A DNA stretch of 64,000 nt, from NCBI RefSeq assembly GCF_001518815.1, contig NZ_CP013987.1, positions 909,001 to 973,000 of the forward strand. The letters run 5' to 3'. The notes beneath the pieces are model-generated. The model did not search any database. It was given only the letters and a program-made list of their open reading frames with translations, and was not told the origin of the DNA. The translations under genes and the position numbers were made by a program. Positions 57,420-64,000 of this stretch are shown here, one piece after another (within the stretch, counting starts at the first letter, position 1; each line of letters starts with the position of its first letter). This DNA comes from Pseudomonas oryzihabitans (GTDB lineage Bacteria; Pseudomonadota; Gammaproteobacteria; Pseudomonadales; Pseudomonadaceae).

Positions 57420-58202
57420 ATGTCCACCGCCAGCCCCGCGCTTATCGTCGAAGCCTTGGAACCCGCTTACAGGGAGGCTGCCGCTGCCTGGGCCGCGCGC
57501 CTGGGCTTGCCCCTGGGCACCGCCACGAGCGAGGACTTCGCCTTGCAGTTCGGCGCCCAGGGGCTGCAACTGGTCCAGCGCGGCCCGGATGCGCCAGGTC
57601 CGGTGCGGGTGGACTTCGTCGAGGGTGCAGCGGCCCATAGGCGCAAGTTCGGCGGCGGTGCCGGCCAGATGATCGCCAAGGCGGTCGGGGTCGGGCCGGG
57701 CGTCCGCCCGCGGATCCTCGATGCCACGGCCGGCCTGGGGCGCGACGCCTTCGTGCTGGCGACGCTGGGCTGTCCGGTGACCTTGGTGGAGCGGCAGCCG
57801 CTCATCGCCGCCCTGCTCGAAGACGGCCTGGCCCGCGCGGTGCGGGACCCCGAGGCGGCCGGCATCGTTGCCCTGATGACCCTGGTACAGGCCGATTCCA
57901 CCGCCTATCTGCAGGGCGGGGAGGGCGAGGCGCCCGAAGTGATCTATCTGGATCCCATGTTCCCCCATCGCGACAAGAGCGCTCTGGTGAAGAAGGAAAT
58001 GCGCCTGTTCCGCCCGCTGGTGGGCGATGACCTGGACGCCCCGGCGTTGCTCGCCGCGGCCCTGGCCCGCGCCAGCCACCGGGTGGTGGTCAAGCGCCCG
58101 CGCAAGGCACCGGTCATCGAAGGGGTGAAACCGGGCTATGTGCTGGAGGGCAAGTCCAGCCGCTATGACATCTATCCGAAGAAGAGCTTCAAATCTTCCT
58201 GA
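57420..58202 (+). CDS. rsmJ: 16S rRNA (guanine(1516)-N2)-methyltransferase
   Basis: SAM-dependent rRNA methyltransferase of 260 residues. [18 protein letters not shown] is the SAM-binding loop, [18 protein letters not shown] the acidic motif, and [20 protein letters not shown] the catalytic region typical of RsmJ. The start at 57420 gives the usual length; an ATG 30 bases upstream is also in frame. Convergent with tctA. Confidence 0.93.
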   Translation: MSTASPALIVEALEPAYREAAAAWAARLGLPLGTATSEDFALQFGAQGLQLVQRGPDAPGPVRVDFVEGAAAHRRKFGGGAGQMIAKAVGVGPGVRPRILDATAGLGRDAFVLATLGCPVTLVERQPLIAALLEDGLARAVRDPEAAGIVALMTLVQADSTAYLQGGEGEAPEVIYLDPMFPHRDKSALVKKEMRLFRPLVGDDLDAPALLAAALARASHRVVVKRPRKAPVIEGVKPGYVLEGKSSRYDIYPKKSFKSS

Positions 58203-58205
58203 ATG

Positions 58206-58241
58206 AAAAAGCCCGCGGGCGGAAGGACTCCGGCCGCGGGC
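58206..58241 (-). terminator. Intrinsic terminator of tctCBA
   Basis: GCCCGCGG (58211-58218) and CCGCGGGC (58234-58241) form an 8-bp stem. On the minus strand it runs into a T5 tract, 16 bases beyond the tctA stop. Confidence 0.85.
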
Positions 58242-58257
58242 GCGGGTGTCGCCGACC

Positions 58258-59766
58258 TCAGACGGTCGCGGCCTTGGGCGCGCGACGCTTGCGCCAGGCA
58301 CGGTAGAAGGGCAGGGCCACCATCAGGATGCAGATGATCCAGATGACCTGGCTGATGCCGCTCTGCCAGAGGATGCCCACTTCGCCGTTGGAGATCGACA
58401 GCGCGCGTCTCAGGCTGGTCTCCATCAGCTCGCCGAGGATGAAGCCCAGCAGCAACGGTGAGAGCGGGAAGTCCAGCTTGCGCATGATGTAGCCGAAGAT
58501 GCCCACGCAGACCATCAGCACCAGGTCGAAGGTGGTGGCGTGCACCGCGTAGACGCCGATGCCGGTGATGATGGCGATGGCCGGAGCCAGCGACCAGTTC
58601 GGCACATCGAGGATCTTGGTGAACATCTTCACCATGGGCACGTTGAGGATCAGCAGCATCACGTTCGCGATGAACAGCGAGGCGATCAGGCCCCACACCA
58701 GATTCGGCTCGTTCTGGAACAGCAGCGGGCCGGGAGTGATGTTGTACAGGGTCAGGGCGCCGATCATCACCGCGGTGGTGCCCGAGCCGGGGATGCCCAG
58801 GGTCAGCATGGGAATCATGTTGCCGCACACCGCCGCGCCGATGGCGGTTTCCGGCGCGGCCAGGCCGCGCAGGTCACCCTTGCCGAACTTGCCGTCGGCA
58901 CCCGCCATGCGCTTCTCGGTGGTGTAGGCCAGGGCACTGGCCAAGGTCGCGCCGGCGCCCGGCAACACGCCGATGATGAAGCCACTCACCGAGCTGCGCA
59001 GGTTGACCATGAATACGCTGCGAGCTTCGCGCACGTTGAACAGCATGCGTCCGGTAGCCTTGACCGCCACCTGACCGTGGTGGGTCTGTTCCAGCAGCAG
59101 GAGCAGTTCGCTCACCGAGAATAGGCCCAGTACTAGGATCACGAAGTCGATGCCGTCGGCCAGATGCACGTTGTCAAAGGTGAAACGATAGACGCCGCTG
59201 TTGGCGTCGATGCCCACGGAGGCGATGGCCAGGCCGAACAGTGCGGCGACCAGCGTCTTGACCGGCTTCTCGGCGGCCATGCCGGAGAGGCTGAGGATGG
59301 CCAGCGCCATCAGCGCGAAGTATTCCGCCGGACCGAAGGCGATCGCCCACTTGGCCAGCAGCGGCGAGAACAGCACCATGCCACAGGTGGCGATGAAGGC
59401 ACCGATGAAGGAGCTCCAGGCCGACAGCGACAGGGCCACGCCCGCCATGCCTTGCCGTGCCAGCGGATAGCCGTCCAGACAGGTCATCATGGTCGCGGCT
59501 TCGCCGGGGATGTTCAGCAGGATCGAAGAGATCCGGCCGCCGTATTCGCAGCCCAGATAGACCGCCGCCAGCAGGATCAGCGACGTCTCCGGCGGCAGGC
59601 CCAGGGCGAAGGCCACCGGGATCAGCAGGGCGATGCCGTTGATCGGCCCGAGACCCGGCAGCAGACCCACCACGGTGCCGATCAGGGTGCCGATCAGCGC
59701 CACGATCAGGTTGGTCGGCGTCATGGCGACGCCAAAGCCCTGCATCAGAAAATTCAAGGTTTCCAT
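58258..59766 (-). CDS. tctA: Tripartite tricarboxylate transporter, large membrane subunit TctA
   Basis: Polytopic inner-membrane protein of 502 residues with about 12 helices that moves citrate or related tricarboxylates together with TctB and the binding protein TctC. GLLPGLGPINGIALLIPVA and GVLPGAGATLASALAYTTEK are the two signature Gly-Pro motifs; RISSILLNIPGEAATMMT and LGIPGSGTTAVMIGALTLY also fit. I start at METLNFLMQGFGV (59766), with GGAAGG upstream. It starts one base after the tctB stop. Confidence 0.95.
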   Translation of the reverse strand: METLNFLMQGFGVAMTPTNLIVALIGTLIGTVVGLLPGLGPINGIALLIPVAFALGLPPETSLILLAAVYLGCEYGGRISSILLNIPGEAATMMTCLDGYPLARQGMAGVALSLSAWSSFIGAFIATCGMVLFSPLLAKWAIAFGPAEYFALMALAILSLSGMAAEKPVKTLVAALFGLAIASVGIDANSGVYRFTFDNVHLADGIDFVILVLGLFSVSELLLLLEQTHHGQVAVKATGRMLFNVREARSVFMVNLRSSVSGFIIGVLPGAGATLASALAYTTEKRMAGADGKFGKGDLRGLAAPETAIGAAVCGNMIPMLTLGIPGSGTTAVMIGALTLYNITPGPLLFQNEPNLVWGLIASLFIANVMLLILNVPMVKMFTKILDVPNWSLAPAIAIITGIGVYAVHATTFDLVLMVCVGIFGYIMRKLDFPLSPLLLGFILGELMETSLRRALSISNGEVGILWQSGISQVIWIICILMVALPFYRAWRKRRAPKAATV

Positions 59767-59767
59767 G

Positions 59768-60226
59768 TCAGCCTTCCAGGAATTCCAGCACGCCAAGGGG
59801 TAGGGGGACTTCCATCACCCGGTCGAACAGCACATAGAGACTTACCGAGAGCAGCAGGCTGACCAGGGCACAGGGCATCAGGCGGCCGCCATAGAGCAGG
59901 CCGCACAGGGTGGCGGTAAGGAAGGCGCTCAAGGGGAAGCCCAGCGGCTGGAAGGTCAGGGCGTAGCCCAGCAGGATGACGCAGCAGGCCACCACCTTGC
60001 GCAGCGACGAGGCGTCCAGCGGCTTCTGGTCTTCGCCATCGCCGATCGGCGTGGGGCGGATGATCAGATAGGCGAGGCCCAGGCTCATCAGCCCGAACAT
60101 CAGCATCGGATAGGCCCGCGGACCGACCGGCTCGTAGGAGAAGGGCGCCTGGTAATCCCGGGCGATGAACAGCATGACGAGTCCGGCCACCAGCCAGACC
60201 GCCATGAAGGCGCGTTGGAAGATCAT
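59768..60226 (-). CDS. tctB: Tripartite tricarboxylate transporter, small membrane subunit TctB
   Basis: Small membrane subunit of 152 residues with four predicted helices, the usual TctB size. It begins with AFMAVWLVAGLVMLFIARDY and includes RKVVACCVILLGYALTFQPL. It lies between tctC and tctA, 49 bases after tctC. Confidence 0.93.
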   Translation of the reverse strand: MIFQRAFMAVWLVAGLVMLFIARDYQAPFSYEPVGPRAYPMLMFGLMSLGLAYLIIRPTPIGDGEDQKPLDASSLRKVVACCVILLGYALTFQPLGFPLSAFLTATLCGLLYGGRLMPCALVSLLLSVSLYVLFDRVMEVPLPLGVLEFLEG

Positions 60227-60275
60227 GTCGACATCCTCGAAGGCGCCCGGAGGGGCGCCAGGGGCGGGGGCTCTG

Positions 60276-61256
60276 TTACTGGATCAGGCCGAATTCCTTG
60301 GCCATGCCGCGGTAGCGCGCGACTTCCTTCTGCACATAGGCGTCCAGTTCGGAACCGGTCATGGCGAAGGGGAAGAGCTCGCGCTGATCACGCAGCTTGG
60401 CGAAGTCGTCGGACGCCAGCAGCTTGTCGAAGCTGGCTTTCCACCAGTTGTACTGCTCGTCGGTGACCTTCGGGCCGACATAGAAGCCGCGGACCACCGG
60501 CCAGACGATGTCGTAGCCCTGCTCGCGTGCGGTGGGGATGTCCTTCATCGCCGGTTCGTCGAAGCGCTGCTCGGCGAAGACCGCCAGGAGGCGCATGTTG
60601 CCGGCCTCGACATGGGGCATGGAGTCTGAGATGTCGGTGCTGCCGACCTGAATGTGACCACCCAGCAGCGCGGTGGCGATCTCGCCGCCGCCTTCCAGAG
60701 CTACATAGCGCAGGTCCTTGGGATTGATGCCGGCGGCCTTGGCGATCAGCGCCGTCTGCATCCAGTCCTGGCTGCCCACGGTGCCGCCGGAGCCGATCAC
60801 CACCTTGCTCGGATCCTTTTTCAGCGCCTCGACCAGGTCGCCTAGGGTCTTGTAGGGCGAGTCGGCCTTGACCGCGATGGCGCCATAGCTGGCCCCCACC
60901 GCCGCCAGCCAGCGCACGGCCTTCTCGTCGAAACGACCGAACTTGCCCTGGGCCAGGTTCAGCAGCGAGCCGCTGGAGAAGGCGACGATGGTATCGCCAT
61001 CGGCTGGACGCTGAGCCACCACGGTGTTGTAGGCCACCGCGCCTACCCCGCCGGGCATGTAGGTCACGCGCATGGGCTTGTCCAGCAGCTTGGCTTCCAC
61101 CAGGCCACTCTGGGCCAGCTTGCAGGTCAGGTCGAAGCCACCACCCGGGGAGGCCGGCGCGATGCATTCGGGACGCTTGGGTTCGGCCATGGCCTGGGCG
61201 GATAGCAGCACGGAAGCGGCCAGGGTCAGGGTGAGGTTGCGCAAGGTGGTGCTCAT
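60276..61256 (-). CDS. tctC: Tricarboxylate-binding periplasmic protein TctC
   Basis: Periplasmic substrate-binding protein of 326 residues (TctC/Bug family). A signal peptide ends at AQAMA. PASPGGGFDLTCKLAQSGL is the ligand-binding Gly-rich loop, RVTYMPGGVGAVAYN and IGSGGTVGSQDW complete the site. A Crc/Hfq-like A-rich motif abuts its ribosome site. First gene of tctCBA; divergent from tctD. Confidence 0.94.
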   Translation of the reverse strand: MSTTLRNLTLTLAASVLLSAQAMAEPKRPECIAPASPGGGFDLTCKLAQSGLVEAKLLDKPMRVTYMPGGVGAVAYNTVVAQRPADGDTIVAFSSGSLLNLAQGKFGRFDEKAVRWLAAVGASYGAIAVKADSPYKTLGDLVEALKKDPSKVVIGSGGTVGSQDWMQTALIAKAAGINPKDLRYVALEGGGEIATALLGGHIQVGSTDISDSMPHVEAGNMRLLAVFAEQRFDEPAMKDIPTAREQGYDIVWPVVRGFYVGPKVTDEQYNWWKASFDKLLASDDFAKLRDQRELFPFAMTGSELDAYVQKEVARYRGMAKEFGLIQ

Positions 61257-61264
61257 CGACGTCT

Positions 61265-61277
61265 TCCTTTTGTTGTT
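61265..61277 (-). promoter_or_regulatory. tctC ribosome site with Crc/Hfq-type CA motif
   Basis: On the minus strand AACAACAA (61270-61277) matches the AAnAAnAA motif bound by Hfq with Crc in pseudomonads. It is directly followed by the Shine-Dalgarno AAGGA (61265-61269), 8 bases from the tctC ATG. This is a classic place for catabolite repression of translation. Confidence 0.55.
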
Positions 61278-61458
61278 ATTTCAGAAGCTGACAGGCGGAC
61301 ACGGCTCAGTCTCGCCAGGGCGGCGATCGTTCACAGAAGAGAAGGGTAAGCACGTGGAGCTGCGCGAGGGCGAGCATGGATGTCGTTCCGCTTGTTATTG
61401 TTGTTGGCCAACCAGGGGTGGCGCTTGGGCAAGCATCATGCGGTTCTGGGACCGCTAC

Positions 61459-61508
61459 CTTTCACTCTAGACCGCCAAGCTTTCAACAGCCTTTCAGTCG
61501 TGAAAGGC
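61459..61508. promoter_or_regulatory. Candidate TctD binding sites between tctC and tctD
   Basis: CTTTCA occurs at 61459, 61480 and 61491, that is 21 and 11 bases apart, in phase with about two and one DNA turns. The last copy is part of a perfect 8-bp inverted repeat, GCCTTTCA (61489-61496) and TGAAAGGC (61501-61508). OmpR-type regulators bind such spaced repeats. They lie in the 330-base divergent region 61257-61586, where no other feature is evident besides the tctC leader. Confidence 0.45.
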
Positions 61509-61586
61509 AACGAATGTGCGTGGCGGGCAACGGGTCAAGGGGCCACTATCCGGTAAACTCGGGCCTTTTAGGCAGGAGCTGTCAGC

Positions 61587-62258
61587 GTGCGCATCCTACT
61601 GGTCGAAGATCATCCGCCTCTGGCCGAAAGCGTCGCCCAGGCGCTCAAGAGTGCCGGGCTCAACGTCGATCTGCTCAACGATGGCGTGGCCGCCGACCTG
61701 GCCCTGCAGAGTGAAAGCTATGCCCTGGCCATTCTCGACGTCGGCCTGCCGCGCATGGATGGCTTCGAGGTGCTGGCGCGCCTGCGCGAGCGTGGCGATC
61801 GCCTGCCGGTGCTGATGCTGACCGCCCGGGGCGAGGTCAAGGATCGGGTGCAGGGGCTCAATCTCGGCGCCGACGACTACCTGGCCAAGCCCTTCGAGCT
61901 CACCGAGCTGGAAGCCCGGGTCAAGGCCTTGCTGCGCCGCAGCGTGCTGGGCGGGGATCGCCAGCAGCGCTGCGGCCCGCTGATCTATGACCTCAACACC
62001 TCGCGCTTCACTCTGGGCGAGGAGGCGCTGTCGCTCACGTCCCGCGAACATGCGGTGCTGGCCGCGCTCATCGCTCGTCCCGGACGGGTCATGAGCAAGG
62101 AGCAGCTGGCCGCCCAGGTCTTCGGCCTGGACGAGGAAGCCAGTCCCGAAGCCATCGAGATCTATGTGCACCGGCTGCGCAAGAAGCTGGAGGCCGGCGC
62201 CGTGCGCATCGTTACCTTCCGTGGTCTGGGCTATCTGCTGGAAGAGCAGCATGGCTGA
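61587..62258 (+). CDS. tctD: TctD, OmpR-family response regulator
   Basis: Response regulator of 223 residues that controls the tricarboxylate transporter. The receiver domain has E7/D8, D51 in LAILDVGLPRMDG, and LTARGEVKDRVQG and KPFELTELEARV. The winged-helix domain ends YVHRLRKKLEAGAVRIVTF and GLGYLLEEQ. It is divergent from tctC and overlaps tctE by 8 bases. Confidence 0.92.
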   Translation: MRILLVEDHPPLAESVAQALKSAGLNVDLLNDGVAADLALQSESYALAILDVGLPRMDGFEVLARLRERGDRLPVLMLTARGEVKDRVQGLNLGADDYLAKPFELTELEARVKALLRRSVLGGDRQQRCGPLIYDLNTSRFTLGEEALSLTSREHAVLAALIARPGRVMSKEQLAAQVFGLDEEASPEAIEIYVHRLRKKLEAGAVRIVTFRGLGYLLEEQHG

Positions 62259-63654
62259 CGTGGTAAAGGCAGCGGGCAGCCTGCGTGGCCGGCTGCTGCT
62301 GCGACTGGTGGTGCTGCTGGCGGTCATCCTGGCGATCAGCAGCCTGGCGGCCTATCTCAATGGCCGGCGCCTGGCTGACGTCGCCTATGACCGGACGCTG
62401 CTGGCGTCGGCCCGCACCATTGCCGCCGGATTGTCGGCCAGCAACGGCATCCTGCGCGCCGATGTACCCTACATCGCCCTGGACAACTTCGCCTACGACA
62501 ACGTCGGACGCATCTTCTATCAGGTACTGGACACCCGCGGCCGGCTGATCTCCGGCTACGAGGAAATTCCGCCGCCGCCGCCGGATACCCCCCTGACCCG
62601 CGACTATCCGGCCCTGGCTCGCTTCTACAACAGCACCTATCGCGGCAAGGATGTACGGGTGGTCAGTCTGGCCCAGCCGGTCAGCCAGCCGGATCTCACC
62701 GGCATGGCCGAGATTCGCGTCGCCGAGACTGCCGAAGCTCGTGAGGAGGTGGCACGCAGCCTGCTCACCGATACCCTGATCCGCCTGGGCCTGATGGGGC
62801 TGGGTGCCATCCTGCTGGTATGGATGGCGGTAGGTGCCGCGCTGCGTCCCCTGGAACGCCTGCGCCAAGCCGTGGAAGAGCGGGGGGTGGACGATCTGCG
62901 CCCGCTGCCCGAGGTGCGGGCACCCCAGGAGCTATTGCCCCTGGTGCATGCCCTGGAAGGCTTTACCCTGCGCCTGCGCCGACTGTTCGAGCGCCAGGCC
63001 GATTTCATCGCCAACGCCGCCCATGAACTGCGCACCCCGTTGGCGGCGATCAAGGCCCGGGTCGAGCTTGGCCTGCGCGAGCGGGAACCCCACGCCTGGT
63101 ACGCCACCCTGGAAGAGACCCGCACCAGCACCGACCGCCTGGCGCGTCTGGCCAACCAGTTGCTGTCGCTGGCACGGATCGAGAGCGGGGCCCAGGCCAT
63201 CGCCGAGGGCGGTGCCGAGCGGCTGGAACTCGGTGAGCTGGCGCGGGAACTGGCCATGGCGCTGGCACCGCTGGCCCATGCCAAGGGCGTCGCCCTGGCC
63301 TTCGAGCCCTTTGCCAAGGCATGGGTGATTGGCGAGCCCACGCTGCTCAACGAGTTGCTCTGCAACCTGGTGGAAAATGCCCTGGCTCACAGCGAGCCAG
63401 GCGGCAACATCGTGGTGCGGGTACTGGCACCGGCGGTTCTGGAGGTCGAGGACGATGGTCCCGGCATTCCGGCCAATGCCCGGGTAAAGGTCTTCGAGCG
63501 CTTTCAGCGCCTGGATATGCAATCCGGTGGCGCCGGTCTGGGCCTCGCCATCGTCGGAGAGATCTGCGCCGCGCACCGGGCACGCATCCAGTTGCTGGAC
63601 GGCGCGCTCGGTGGGCTAAGGGTGCGGATCGAATTTCCCGCCGAGGACGTCTAG
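62251..63654 (+). CDS. tctE: TctE, membrane sensor histidine kinase
   Basis: Inner-membrane sensor of 467 residues, partner of TctD. Membrane segments at about 13-36 and 176-198 flank a periplasmic domain. The H box is NAAHELRTPLAAIKARVEL with H258; the ATPase domain has VENALAHSEPGG (N), VEDDGPGIP (G1) and GAGLGLAIVGEICAAH (G2). The ATG at 62251 overlaps tctD; an earlier in-frame codon lies inside tctD. Signals are presumably citrate or similar acids. Confidence 0.92.
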   Translation: MADVVKAAGSLRGRLLLRLVVLLAVILAISSLAAYLNGRRLADVAYDRTLLASARTIAAGLSASNGILRADVPYIALDNFAYDNVGRIFYQVLDTRGRLISGYEEIPPPPPDTPLTRDYPALARFYNSTYRGKDVRVVSLAQPVSQPDLTGMAEIRVAETAEAREEVARSLLTDTLIRLGLMGLGAILLVWMAVGAALRPLERLRQAVEERGVDDLRPLPEVRAPQELLPLVHALEGFTLRLRRLFERQADFIANAAHELRTPLAAIKARVELGLREREPHAWYATLEETRTSTDRLARLANQLLSLARIESGAQAIAEGGAERLELGELARELAMALAPLAHAKGVALAFEPFAKAWVIGEPTLLNELLCNLVENALAHSEPGGNIVVRVLAPAVLEVEDDGPGIPANARVKVFERFQRLDMQSGGAGLGLAIVGEICAAHRARIQLLDGALGGLRVRIEFPAEDV

Positions 63655-63655
63655 G

Positions 63656-64000
63656 TCAGCCGAGCAGGGTGCGCGACTGTTCCACCGCGTCCCAGAAGGC
63701 TGGATCCTTGGCTGGGTCGGGCTGATTGTTCAGCCCCAGGCGGATGGCGGCAGGCAGCGTCTGGATCGAACCTTCCTGACCCTGGCGCTGGGCATGCAAC
63801 TGAGTGGCGATCTGCACGATGTCGGCGTAGTCGGCCGTCGCGGGCTGACGCTCCAGCGCCAGGTACTCGCGCGGCACGCAGGCGATGTCCGCGGGAAAAT
63901 CCCAGACCTTGAGGATGCGTTCGCCAATCTGCGAATGGATACGCGCCGTCACCTGGTCGAGGGTGATGGCGTTGGCCAGCAGGTCTTCCTGCTCTTCGGC
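63656..64000 (-). CDS. HDOD-domain protein, C-terminal part
   Basis: Partial gene running off the window; the last 114 codons are present. EEQEDLLANAITLDQVTARI, QIGERILKVWDFPADIACV and the helical end to a TGA at 63656 fit the C-terminal half of an HDOD domain, a signalling domain related to HD phosphohydrolases but usually without catalytic residues. The upstream part, which may hold other domains, is not seen. Its stop lies one base from the tctE stop. Confidence 0.75.
   Translation of the reverse strand, partial: AEEQEDLLANAITLDQVTARIHSQIGERILKVWDFPADIACVPREYLALERQPATADYADIVQIATQLHAQRQGQEGSIQTLPAAIRLGLNNQPDPAKDPAFWDAVEQSRTLLG

Overview
The window is chromosomal DNA of a gamma-proteobacterium, most probably a Pseudomonas. 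Codon use is strongly GC-rich. Gene content and order match Pseudomonas chromosomes: colR-colS, then mscK, a CPA antiporter, rlmJ, msrA, dipA, aceF-aceE, glnE, and the LPS-core run waaF-waaC-waaG-waaP to msbA and hldE. The species cannot be fixed from sequence alone. No rRNA, tRNA, CRISPR array, phage or transposase gene was seen.

Layout. 1-5.4 kb: the 3' end of groEL, the ColR/ColS envelope-stress two-component system, and the methyltransferase / InaA-kinase / small membrane protein operon it probably controls. 5.4-13.3 kb: pncB, selO, the giant mechanosensitive channel mscK and an NhaP2/CvrA-type antiporter. 13.4-26.2 kb: rlmJ, a 103-bp tandem palindromic repeat, msrA, the c-di-GMP phosphodiesterase dipA, pyruvate dehydrogenase aceF/aceE (three lipoyl domains) and glnE. 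ilvE, which I recall between glnE and waaF in other pseudomonads, is absent; a 22-codon ORF with a strong ribosome binding site lies there. 26.3-47.3 kb: the LPS core locus. It holds heptosyltransferases, glucosyltransferase, four tightly coupled core kinases, a carbamoyltransferase, WapH, a variable AT-rich outer-core cassette with waaL, then msbA, mig-14, dnpA and hldE. 47.4-58.2 kb: a HerA-like ATPase, an OmpA-like/DUF4398 lipoprotein pair, ppc, adk, tsaB, several small conserved genes and rsmJ. 58.2-63.7 kb: the tricarboxylate transporter tctCBA and its divergent regulators tctD-tctE. The window ends in a partial HDOD gene.

How it fits together. Much of the window builds or guards the outer envelope. 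ColRS, the core kinases, MsbA, Mig-14, DnpA, MscK and the OmpA-like lipoprotein all bear on LPS integrity, cationic peptide tolerance or osmotic protection. The block from about 37.06 to 41.69 kb is clearly AT-richer than its surroundings. It has genes on both strands, and its edges fall inside the coding regions of two flanking LPS genes, which points to exchange of an outer-core cassette by recombination. It is the most accessory part of the window. No wholly new defence or mobile system was found; the best leads are this cassette, its kinase-like gene with a changed catalytic residue, and several regulatory sites.
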